From NCBI GenBank assembly GCA_025458735.1, contig JALORV010000040.1, positions 1-6,879 of the forward strand: a stretch of DNA of 6,879 nucleotides. The letters are read 5' to 3'. Positions 1 through 6,433 of this stretch are shown here, in pieces. The stretch comes from Burkholderiaceae bacterium. GTDB taxonomy: Bacteria > Pseudomonadota > Gammaproteobacteria > Burkholderiales > Burkholderiaceae. The notes under the pieces are model-generated. The model made no database searches. It saw nothing but the letters and a program-made list of their open reading frames with translations, and was not told where the DNA came from. A program made the position numbers and the translations under genes. Position 1 is the first letter of the stretch; each line of letters opens with the position of its first letter.

Positions 1-83
1 GCCGCGGCGGCGGCGCCCTGCCGCTCGCGGGCAGGTGCCGGGGGCACGGCTTTCAGCGCAGCGGCGCCATCCTTCGGGTTCAT
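1..83 (-). CDS. Unidentified protein, N-terminal fragment running off the left edge
   Basis: An open frame starts at the ATG (83-81) of the last repeat unit and stays open for 27 complete codons to the edge: MNPKDGAAALKAVPPAPARE followed by an alanine-rich stretch. It is too short and too low in complexity to identify. Support comes from its position, same strand and coupled by ATGA to the preceding mini-ORF chain, and from the absence of a stop. In GC-rich DNA a stop-free run of this length is weak evidence alone, so the true start of the next gene could lie further left. Confidence 0.42.
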   Translation of the reverse strand, partial: MNPKDGAAALKAVPPAPARERQGAAAA

Positions 84-153
84 GCGGCTCGACTCATACC
101 ACTGGGCTCATGCCAATTGGTTCATGCCACCTGGCTCATACGACCTGGATCAT
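80..153 (-). promoter_or_regulatory. Chain of five overlapping five-codon mini-ORFs (putative termination-reinitiation relay)
   Basis: Each ATGA of the array is a stop/start overlap. Five back-to-back ORFs result: MIQVV (153-136), MSQVA (139-122), MNQLA (125-108), MSPVV (111-94) and MSRAA (97-80). Every one is ATG, four sense codons and TGA, and every TGA shares four bases with the next ATG. The first ATG overlaps the TGA (152-150) of the DUF1631 gene, and the last TGA overlaps the ATG (83-81) of the open frame running off the window. Six codons minus a four-base overlap equals the 14-base period. Short ATGA overlaps commonly support translational coupling; that a ribosome travels along this chain is my inference. 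Some units carry an AGG-containing stretch (CCAGGTGGC) just before the ATG that may help reinitiation. Confidence 0.6.
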
Positions 154-163
154 GCCGCGGGCT
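80..163 (-). repeat. Six-unit, 14-base tandem repeat with invariant ATGA
   Basis: On the minus strand six consecutive units, exactly 14 bases apart, read AGCCCGCGGCATGA (163-150), TCCAGGTCGTATGA (149-136), GCCAGGTGGCATGA (135-122), ACCAATTGGCATGA (121-108), GCCCAGTGGTATGA (107-94) and GTCGAGCCGCATGA (93-80). The last four bases are identical in all six; the first ten match at 5 to 7 positions between neighbours, so the array is old rather than freshly duplicated. The first unit is the natural 3' end of the second DUF1631 gene (codons for Gln-Pro-Ala-Ala-stop). The last unit supplies the start codon of the following frame. It is not a CRISPR array, having no spacers and far too short a unit. 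Confidence 0.93.
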
Positions 164-2416
164 GCGAGGCCTTGTAGCGCTTGGCCATCGTTGCTGCGCG
201 GTCGGGCGCGCTCTCGAAGTCCGCCACCACGGCGTCGACCGCGCGCTTGGTCAGCGGCACGCTCTCCAGCGGCTCGATGTACTTGCGCGCCAGGTAGGAC
301 TTCAGCATGTCGGACGACAGTACATGCGCCTTCTGGTCGTGCTCGCCGGCAAACAGGAACAGCGTCCTGAGCGGGCTCATCCAGCGCAGCTTGACACGCA
401 CGAAGTCCATGCCGTTCCACTCAGTCCGGTCGACACGCGGATGCCGCCCGGCACGGTGGTCACCGGGAACACGCCCGACAGCTGCATGCCGTCGATCTTG
501 GCGCGCAGTTCGGAGGTCAGCAGGCTCGACTTGATGTAGGTGGCCTGGTCGACCGGCTTGACCGCCATCGCGTGCGATTCCATCAGTGCGCCGAAGAACT
601 GCTCGCGGTCGCGCTCCGACAGGTTGATCAGTGCCAGTCCGTCGCGCAGCACGCGCACCATGCCCGGGATCATCTTGACCAGCTTGTTGCGGTCCTCGGT
701 GCTGGCCTTGGGCTGCACCGACCACACCAGTTCGTGGATCACGTCGCGGAAGGCCTTGGCGAATCCGGGCTGCGTTTCGCTGCGCACCGTGGCCGCCACC
801 AGCACCTTGACCCAGGGGCCGAGCAGGAATTCCTTGATGTAGGGCTCGAGGTCGACGCGCTCGAAGGCGCGCCGCACCTGGATCGTCGTGTTGATCGTCA
901 GGATCTCGTGCTTCTCGGCGGCTTCGAGCGCCTTCTTGGCGCGCGAGACCGGATCACTGTCGCCCGGATCGATCTCCGAGACAAAGCGGTCGAACTCGGC
1001 GTAGACCTTCTCGAATACCGAAAGATCGGTCTCGAACTTCTTCAGGATCTCGCCGATGACCCGCTCGACCTCGTGCAGGTACTTCTGGTTGTCGTCGCCG
1101 TAGGGCTCCCAGCCGGCCGAGGTGCCCGCGATGCGGTCGATCAGCTTGCGCGCCGGGTGCGCGCTCGAGGCGAAAAAGGCCGCATCCATCAGGGCGGCCT
1201 TCAGCACCGGGAACTGCAGGCGCGAGATGCGCGCCTTGATCTCGGCCGGCACCTGCTTGTCCTGCATCACGTGGTCGAACAGCATGCCGACCAGCTCGAT
1301 GGTCAGCTTGTCGACCGTGCGCGTCGACTTGGCCGTCAGTTCCTCGCGCATCGAGCTGATCGACTGCACCGGCGGCAGCATCGCGAAGTCGCCGGTCTCG
1401 ACGAACTGTTCGAAGCCGGATTTCTGTATCTCGCCGATCGAGCGCAGCAGATCCGGCGGGGCCGCACCCAGGGACGGCAACGGCGGCAGCCGCGAACCGC
1501 GGGCATTGGCCTGCAGCCGCGTCAGCAGCCCGCCGAGCAGCTGCGTCGGTTCGTCCTGCGCCACCGGTGCCCGCGAGGGACCGCCCTCGGCCGCAGCCAC
1601 CGAACCATCGCGGCCGGTGCGTCCTGCGCCACCCGCCTGCTGGCCGGTGCCGCCGCCCCACTCGCCGGCCGTGCCGCCGCCCGAAACACCGGGCGGCTGC
1701 CAGGTTGCCGCCGGGCCCTTGGGCACCGCCAGGCTGCGACGGATCGCCCGCACATCGACGCCATGATTGGCGAAGTGCTCGAGCAGCTGACGCACGATCT
1801 GCCCAAGTTCCTCGCCCAGCGGCTTCTCGTACCGCGTCAGCAGGAACTCCCAGGCTTCCTTGTGCAGTTCGCACTGTTCGGCCGCACGCAGCAGGGCACG
1901 CACGTAGACGTTCGGGCCGAGCGGATTCTCGGAATTCCGCACCGCGCTGCGGCCGAGCACATAGGCGACCACGAGGTTCAGGTCGCGCAGGGCCAGATCG
2001 GCAAAGCCCGCCACCTTGCTGGCGTGCCGCTCGACGACGGTGTTGCTCTCGACCGAGATCGAATCGACCAGCGACAGCGTCTCGGCGTCGAGCGCGCCCG
2101 GCGGCGGCTGGACGCGGCCGACCGTGATCTCGTGGAAGGACTGGTCCTGCGCCTGCTTGAGGTGCTCGACGAAGGCATGGTGCAGTTCGCTGGACTTCGA
2201 CACCAGCAGCCGCTGCACCAGCGGCGAGCTGACGTCAAAGTCCCAGGTCCCGCTCAGCTCATCGAGAATCGCCTTGGTGATGTCGGGAAAGGACGTGGCG
2301 ATCAGCTCGTTGGCGATCGCCATCGCCGACTTCATCAGCGCCGACGCCTGCGCGGCCGTCACATACGGCACGTCGCCACCCGGACGGGGTGTGTCGGTGT
2401 TGGGCGTGAACTCCAT
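150..2416 (-). CDS. DUF1631 family protein, second paralogue, frameshifted near the 3' end
   Basis: As sequenced, the frame from the ATG at 2416 runs 679 codons to a TGA at 377-379. An in-frame TGA at 2452-2450 bounds the start. The N-terminal helical region spans about 1-235 and a Gly-rich linker about 238-290. The DUF1631 core, about 357-620, includes DKLTIELVGMLFDHV, ISRLQFPVLKAAL, PARKLIDRIAG, KEFLLGPWVKVLVAATV and LVWSVQPK, all matching the intact paralogue at 3313-5772. After GGIRV (residue 661) the frame gives a non-homologous tail of 18 residues. In another frame, the family's C-terminal segment (EWNGMDFVRVKLRWMSPLRTLFLFAG) continues to a TGA at 152-150. Deleting one GT of the GTGT at 436-433 rejoins the frames and gives about 754 residues. 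Without repair the product lacks its PilZ-like C-terminal segment. Sequencing error, a real mutation or, less likely, recoding are the possibilities. Function unknown. Confidence 0.88.
433..436 (-). other. Probable frameshift site (GT dinucleotide duplication) in the second DUF1631 gene
   Basis: The coding strand reads ATC CGC GTG TCG ACC here. Removing one GT gives ATC CGC GTC GAC CGG ACT GAG TGG, which joins the upstream family-like sequence PGGIRV to the downstream family-like sequence DRTEWNGMDF. A one-base deletion nearby would also restore the frame, so the exact base is not certain. No slippery heptamer typical of programmed -1 frameshifting is present. Confidence 0.65.
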
Positions 2417-2463
2417 GGATGTCCGTGCAGCGGCCTGGCCGGTCGGCCCTCAGGAAGGCTCCG

Positions 2464-2491
2464 ACTCTATCGGCGTGGTGCCCTGTGTCAA
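2464..2491 (-). promoter_or_regulatory. Sigma70-like promoter upstream of the second DUF1631 gene
   Basis: The minus strand shows a perfect -35 hexamer TTGACA (2491-2486), a 16-base spacer and the -10-like hexamer TAGAGT (2469-2464, 4 of 6 consensus). Transcription would start near 2457, giving a leader of about 40 bases before the ATG at 2416. The flank is AT-richer than the rest of the window. Location and orientation both fit the downstream gene, so the second DUF1631 gene may be transcribed independently of the upstream cluster. Confidence 0.5.
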
Positions 2492-2534
2492 GTTACATAT
2501 GGGCGCAAGCAGCCTACCAATTATGCGTGCTGGA

Positions 2535-3311
2535 TCAGGCACGCAGACGCTCCCCGAGGCCGTTGGCCTGCTGCAGCCCCGCCAGCCAGCGTGAAAATGG
2601 CAGCCGCCACGCCGCCTGCAGCGCGGCGGCACGCTGCCGCGCCGGCTCCGGTGCCAAGTCGAAGGGAGCCGCCAGGGCGAAGACGATGCGATTGCCCTCG
2701 TCCACCGGCGGCGCCGCCAGCAGTCGATCTTCAAAAGCAGTGGCGATGGCCCGGAAGCTCGGCTCGAAGCGACCGCCGAACAGGTTGAAGCAGGCCACCC
2801 CGGTGCGCAGCAGCGCCCGCCGGCACAGCCGATAGAAGTCCACGTCGTCGTGCACCGGGCCGCGCGCGGCCGCGTCGTACAGATCGACCTGCAGCCAGTC
2901 GACCCGTTGCGCTCGCGGCAGCGTCGCAAGGTACTCGCGGGCATCGGCCGGCACCACCTGAAAGAGCTCATCATCGACGGGCACGGCGAACCACTGCCGG
3001 GCGGCTTCGATCACCTCGACGCTGAGTTCGACCGCGGTCAGCGAAGCGCCGGTCACATGGCGTCGGCAGAACTTGGTCAGCGCGCCGGCACCCAGGCCCA
3101 GTTGCAGGATACGGCCTGGCTCCGGCACGAACAGCGCGACGCCCATCATCTGGCGCTGGTACTCGAGCTCCAGCTGCCAGGGTCGGGCAATGCGCATGCC
3201 ACCCTGGATCCACTCGGTGCCGAAGTGCAGGTAGCGCATGCCGTCCTCCTCGGACAGCGTCACGCGGGTCCGCGGCACGCGCGGCGGCGAGCGACGCGGG
3301 GCTCGTCGCAC
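2535..3311 (-). CDS. Spermidine-synthase-like Rossmann-fold protein
   Basis: This 258-residue protein resembles the C-terminal nucleotide-binding half of spermidine synthase and related SAM/dcSAM-dependent transferases. Residues 69-82 hold the glycine-rich cofactor loop (LQLGLGAGALTKF); the acidic residue after the next strand is Glu95 in TAVEL; DAREYL follows at 123-128; the post-catalytic strand is WLQVDLYDAAARGP at 139-152. Canonical SpeE has an N-terminal beta-barrel with a Tyr-His-Glu polyamine-binding motif and a D-S-x-D gatekeeper. Here the N-terminus is short (RYLHFGTEWIQGGMRIARP), YHE is absent and the gatekeeper reads DLYD, so aminopropyl transfer to putrescine is doubtful. The GTG start at 3311-3309 is one base after the upstream DUF1631 TGA and has no clear Shine-Dalgarno sequence, which suggests translational coupling. 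An ATG at 3239-3237, preceded by GAGGAGG, is an alternative start giving 234 residues. The fold is confident, the substrate unknown. Confidence 0.87.
   Translation of the reverse strand: MRRAPRRSPPRVPRTRVTLSEEDGMRYLHFGTEWIQGGMRIARPWQLELEYQRQMMGVALFVPEPGRILQLGLGAGALTKFCRRHVTGASLTAVELSVEVIEAARQWFAVPVDDELFQVVPADAREYLATLPRAQRVDWLQVDLYDAAARGPVHDDVDFYRLCRRALLRTGVACFNLFGGRFEPSFRAIATAFEDRLLAAPPVDEGNRIVFALAAPFDLAPEPARQRAAALQAAWRLPFSRWLAGLQQANGLGERLRA
3240..3250 (-). promoter_or_regulatory. Strong internal Shine-Dalgarno-like sequence before an in-frame ATG
   Basis: On the minus strand GAGGAGGACGGC immediately precedes the ATG at 3239-3237, placing an AGGAGG core at good spacing. It lies 24 codons inside the spermidine-synthase-like frame, where it encodes Glu-Glu-Asp-Gly. 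It either marks the real start, a second internal start, or is a coincidence of a conserved acidic motif. Confidence 0.4.
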
Positions 3312-3312
3312 G

Positions 3313-5772
3313 TCAGGCAGGCTGCGCTGCCGGCGCTCCGAGGTCGCGCATCAGGTTGCCGACCGCGCGGTCGAACAGCCGCGCACTCTCGGCCGCCCGG
3401 ATGCGGCCGGCACGCACGTAGCCGCGCAGCACCAACGGCGCCAGCGAGTGTGCCTTGCCGGTTTCGGCGGAAGTGAACAGATAGAAGTTGCGGCGCGGGC
3501 TGATCCAGCGCAGCCGCACGCGCTCGACCTGCTGGCCGGTATAAAGGTCGAACCAGGAGCCCCGCTCCCAGCCTTCGATCATTTCGTCGATCTGGACATC
3601 CGAGATCTCTTCGACCGGGATCATCTCCTCGGGCGCGACCGTCGGCGGCGCATCGAGCACATTGACCTCGGCATGATTGGCGGCGGCGGCGCTGCGCACC
3701 ACCGAGGCCGGGATGGTCAGCTGCTCGTCACCGTCCTCGGGCGGCGGTGGCTCGACGATCTTGACCTCGTCCAGCCGCTTCTTGATCAGTCCTGCATCGA
3801 CCGGCGGCGGCGCACCATAAGCCACTTCCAGCGCCTTGACGGCCTGCGCATGCGATGCCATCAGCCGGGTGAAGAACTCCTGCGTCTGCGACGGCGCATG
3901 CTCGATCAGCTGCAGTCCCTCGCGCAGCGTGTTCAGCACCGCGGGAATGGTCTTGACCAGCCGCTTGCGGTCGTCCGGATTGATCTTCGGCTGCACGCTC
4001 CAGACCAGGTCCGGCACCATGTCGCGGAAGCGCCTGGCGAAGTCGGGCTGGGCGCGCTCGCGCAATGTCGCGGCAACCAGCACCTTGACCCAGGTGTCGA
4101 GCAGGAATTCGCGCAGATAGGACTCGAGCTGCACGCCGTCGAAGGCACGCCGGATGCCGATGGCGGCGTTGATCGCCATCACCTCGCGGGTCTCGGCCTC
4201 CTCCAGCGCACGCTTCGCACGGGTGATCGGGTCATCGTCGCGGATCCGTTCTTCATTCAGGTACTTCTCGAACTCTTCCAGCGCCTTCTCGAAGATCGAC
4301 GGCCCTTCGTTGATCGCCACCACGACCGTGTCGACGGCGCGGTTGACCTCGGCCAGATAGCGCTGGTTTTCCTCGCCCTCGGGAATCCAGCCGATCGCGG
4401 TCGAGGCGATGCGGTCCATCAGCCGCCGCGCCGGCTGCAGCGGCGAGACGAACAGGTCCGAGTCCGACAGCGCCACCTTCATGATCGGGAACTGCAGCCG
4501 CGACAACGCCGTCTTGATCTCGGCCGGCAGGTGCTTGTCCTGGTGGATACGGTCGAACAGCATCCCGACCAGCTCGATCACCAGTTTGTCGATCTGCTTG
4601 GTCGCGCGCTCTGCCACGTGGGCGCGCAGCTGCGCCTCGTCGCGCTCGCTGATCGTGGTCGTGCCGCCGCTGCGGGCCGCCACCGCCGCCAGCGCGTTCA
4701 GCCGCTGCACCTCGTTGATCGAGGCGAGCAGACCCGGATCGATGGCGGCGAACTGAACCGGCGTGCCCGGAGCGACCGGCACTGCCGCGGCGGGCGGCAT
4801 CAGGCCGGTATTGGCAAACCCGGTGCCGCCCGGTGCCACTGGCGGTGCCGGCACCGCGAAGTCGGCACGATCGAACAGCGGCTGCGTCGGGATCGACGTG
4901 ACCGGAACAACCGGCGTGGCCGCGCCGGCACCGCCGACCATCGGCAGCTGCATGCGCTGGTAAAGCGCGCTGAGCAGCTGCTCGGCGGTGGCGCCGGTGA
5001 TGGCGCCGGCGGCTGTGCCACCGGCGGTCGGGCGCCCGGCCGCGACGAAAGTGTTGCGGAATCCGGCCAGCGAATTCTTGAACGCTGCCGTTGCGGTGTT
5101 GCGCTCCTCGACCCCCTGGTCGCGCAGCTGCCGGTTGAGTTCCTCGTACAGATCGGTGAGCGGTTTGCCGAGCGCGCCGTCGAAGGCCTTGACGACGGCC
5201 ATGCGCTGGTCGCCCTTGAAGCCCAGCTTGTCGACCGCCTCGCCCAGTGCGCGGCAGAACCGCACCGGGTTGAAGGGATTCTCGCGATCGGTCAGTCCGC
5301 TGACACCCAGCGCCACCGCCAGCCGCTGCGTCAGCGGCCCGTACTGTTCATTGGCCGCGTTGCGGATGCGTGCCGCGAACTTGTCGAGCAGCATGTTCTC
5401 TTCCATCTGGTCGTAGTCGACCAGCGAGAGTGCCGTGATGCCGCCTTCGGGCTTGTCCTTGTCCTTGTCCTTCGTCTGCCGGTCGCTGCGGTCGGCCCGG
5501 AACAGCTCGTCGACAGCCGCATCGATCTCGCGCTCGACGGCAGCGAAGAAGGTGCTGGAAAACTCACGCTGGTCGACCAGCAGCCGGCGCACGGATTTCT
5601 TCAGCGTGCCCGAGGCCTGCGCATCGGCGTCGATGACCTGGATCGCCTCGCGCGCAGCGGTCGGCAGCAGCGGATCCAGCGTGCTGCGCATTGCAGCGCG
5701 CAACCCAACCAGTGCGCGCTGCGCACTCGTGCGGCTTGCCTTGCCTGTGCCTGTCGTGTTCGTCGTGCTCAT
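3313..5772 (-). CDS. DUF1631 family protein (intact paralogue)
   Basis: This 819-residue protein belongs to the DUF1631 family (Pfam PF07793). Members are often mislabelled 'thymidine phosphorylase'; no enzymatic function is established. An alpha-helical N-terminal region (about 1-240) carries a charged KDKDKDK stretch at 101-107. A Pro/Ala/Gly-rich linker spans about 243-345. The conserved core, about 388-645, contains DKLVIELVGMLFDRI, LSRLQFPIMKVAL, PARRLMDRIAS, ITRAKRALEEAE, REFLLDTWVKVLVAATL and LVWSVQPK. After an acidic/proline linker comes a C-terminal beta-rich segment, about 735-785 (GSWFDLYT, RVRLRWISPRRNFYLFTS), that resembles a PilZ-like fold. There is no signal peptide or membrane segment, so it is probably cytosolic. 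The start is well bounded: an in-frame TGA at 5784-5782 lies four codons upstream. AGGA directly abuts the ATG, which is unusually close for a ribosome binding site. The core aligns throughout with the second DUF1631 gene at 150-2416. The family call is secure, the role unknown. Confidence 0.93.
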   Translation of the reverse strand: MSTTNTTGTGKASRTSAQRALVGLRAAMRSTLDPLLPTAAREAIQVIDADAQASGTLKKSVRRLLVDQREFSSTFFAAVEREIDAAVDELFRADRSDRQTKDKDKDKPEGGITALSLVDYDQMEENMLLDKFAARIRNAANEQYGPLTQRLAVALGVSGLTDRENPFNPVRFCRALGEAVDKLGFKGDQRMAVVKAFDGALGKPLTDLYEELNRQLRDQGVEERNTATAAFKNSLAGFRNTFVAAGRPTAGGTAAGAITGATAEQLLSALYQRMQLPMVGGAGAATPVVPVTSIPTQPLFDRADFAVPAPPVAPGGTGFANTGLMPPAAAVPVAPGTPVQFAAIDPGLLASINEVQRLNALAAVAARSGGTTTISERDEAQLRAHVAERATKQIDKLVIELVGMLFDRIHQDKHLPAEIKTALSRLQFPIMKVALSDSDLFVSPLQPARRLMDRIASTAIGWIPEGEENQRYLAEVNRAVDTVVVAINEGPSIFEKALEEFEKYLNEERIRDDDPITRAKRALEEAETREVMAINAAIGIRRAFDGVQLESYLREFLLDTWVKVLVAATLRERAQPDFARRFRDMVPDLVWSVQPKINPDDRKRLVKTIPAVLNTLREGLQLIEHAPSQTQEFFTRLMASHAQAVKALEVAYGAPPPVDAGLIKKRLDEVKIVEPPPPEDGDEQLTIPASVVRSAAAANHAEVNVLDAPPTVAPEEMIPVEEISDVQIDEMIEGWERGSWFDLYTGQQVERVRLRWISPRRNFYLFTSAETGKAHSLAPLVLRGYVRAGRIRAAESARLFDRAVGNLMRDLGAPAAQPA
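5455..5472 (-). repeat. Three-copy hexanucleotide repeat encoding Lys-Asp dipeptides
   Basis: Three exact tandem copies of GTCCTT (plus strand; AAGGAC on the coding strand) encode a Lys-Asp repeat at residues ~101-106 of the intact DUF1631 protein. The unit length is a multiple of three, so copy-number changes would preserve the frame and only alter a charged linker. Confidence 0.8.
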
Positions 5773-5833
5773 TCCTGCCCGTCATGCCCCGGCGCGTCCG
5801 GCCGCAAGGGTAGCCGATCCTGCAGCGTCGGGC

Positions 5834-5862
5834 CGGTCCGCGCCGCCCATCGACCCGGACCG
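5834..5862 (-). terminator. GC-rich hairpin between the glycosylase and DUF1631 genes
   Basis: The 124-base gap at 5773-5896 contains a perfect 7-base inverted repeat, CGGTCCG and CGGACCG, separated by 15 bases. No T-run follows on the minus strand, so it is not a classical intrinsic terminator. It could be a weak terminator, an mRNA-stability element, or chance in GC-rich DNA. No convincing -35/-10 pair for the downstream gene is visible in this gap; TACCCT (minus strand, about 40 bases before the start) is the only -10-like hexamer and has no matching -35. Confidence 0.2.
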
Positions 5863-5896
5863 CCTGCGGCAGCAACATGCTGGCCCGCGGTTCCCC

Positions 5897-6433
5897 TCAG
5901 CCGCCGGGCGCGCACCACCACGCCTGCCAGAGCGCGAGCTTCTCCTCGAGGCTGCGACCGGCATGCGCAGGACTGGAGGACGGTAGCACCCGGGTCGCGA
6001 AGCCCGCTTGCTCGAAAAGCGGCCGAAATCGGCCGGCTGCCATGCCATTGAAGGCCACCGCGCGCAGCCGTGGCGCACGCCGCCGCAGGGCGCCGAAGGC
6101 ATTGGGCTGGCCGCCGCGGATGGCGCTGTCGGCGCTGCCGGACCTCTCGCAGGCCCCATAGACGTCCCAGATGCCCACATGGTGCGCCAGCACCCGCTCC
6201 AGCCGCTGCGCATAGGGCAGCGTGGCCAGTGGCTCGCCGAGCAGGCAGCCCAGGATCACCCAGAACTGGTTGCGGGGATGCGCGTAGTACTGGGCCGCCG
6301 CCAGCGATGCGGCAGACGGGAAGCTGCCGAGGATCAGTCGTTCGATGCCGCTATCGATGACGGGGGCGAACCCGCGCAGCGCGGTCGCGTGCTGCGCTGC
6401 GCGTCGCCGCCCCCGCTCAGGCGGCGCGGGCAT
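5897..6433 (-). CDS. DNA-deoxyinosine glycosylase (uracil-DNA glycosylase superfamily, family 6/HDG-like)
   Basis: This 178-residue protein is probably a hypoxanthine-DNA glycosylase (EC 3.2.2.15) that excises deaminated adenine and starts base-excision repair. Visible motifs are the motif 1 strand LILGSFPS at 33-40, then [10 protein letters not shown] at 49-58 (Asn55 is the likely counterpart of the catalytic Asn of this family), [19 protein letters not shown] around 87-105, FNGMAAG near 128-134, and the DNA-binding motif SSSPAHA at 152-158. Its length is usual for the family. The ATG at 6433-6431 lies within the end of htpG (17-base overlap), with no strong Shine-Dalgarno sequence, so translational coupling is likely. 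The first ~20 residues are arginine-rich and poorly conserved-looking, so the true start could be slightly downstream, although I see no ATG or GTG there that is clearly better. A generic G/U mismatch glycosylase is the alternative. The family is secure; the exact substrate is inferred. Confidence 0.88.
   Translation of the reverse strand: MPAPPERGRRRAAQHATALRGFAPVIDSGIERLILGSFPSAASLAAAQYYAHPRNQFWVILGCLLGEPLATLPYAQRLERVLAHHVGIWDVYGACERSGSADSAIRGGQPNAFGALRRRAPRLRAVAFNGMAAGRFRPLFEQAGFATRVLPSSSPAHAGRSLEEKLALWQAWWCAPGG

Noticed and set aside
80..163. CRISPR array or insertion-element end repeats
   Set aside because: The units are 14 bases, directly adjacent without spacers and imperfect; no cas or transposase gene is present.
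35..370. Plus-strand open frames crossing the 14-base repeat
   Set aside because: They are antisense to the DUF1631 3' end, have no domain similarity and do not explain the ATGA periodicity.
420..450. Programmed -1 ribosomal frameshift in the second DUF1631 gene
   Set aside because: No slippery heptamer is present, and the intact paralogue has no such break. A GT indel or sequencing error is simpler.
954..1874. A minus-strand open frame of about 306 codons within the second DUF1631 gene
   Set aside because: It overlaps the conserved DUF1631 core out of frame and has an Arg/Gly/Ala-rich composition typical of a frame shadow.
2525..2544. Hairpin GCGTGC/GCACGC over the stop codon of the spermidine-synthase-like gene as a terminator
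   Set aside because: The stem is only 6 bases with an 8-base loop and is followed by ATAATTGG rather than a T-run, so termination is not supported.
572..2788. A long plus-strand open frame opposite the second DUF1631 gene
   Set aside because: Its similarity to the other antisense frame (for example QHLDPG followed by EQEF) is explained by the sense genes being paralogues. It has no start context or motifs of its own.
5564..5878. Minus-strand open frame overlapping the start of the intact DUF1631 gene
   Set aside because: It is out of frame with the DUF1631 N-terminus, has no recognisable domain and no ribosome binding site.
3238..6051. A very long plus-strand open frame opposite the intact DUF1631 gene
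   Set aside because: It is antisense to a clearly homologous gene, extends over neighbouring genes and is rich in Arg, Gln, His and Asp without domain motifs. It is a by-product of GC-rich codon bias.
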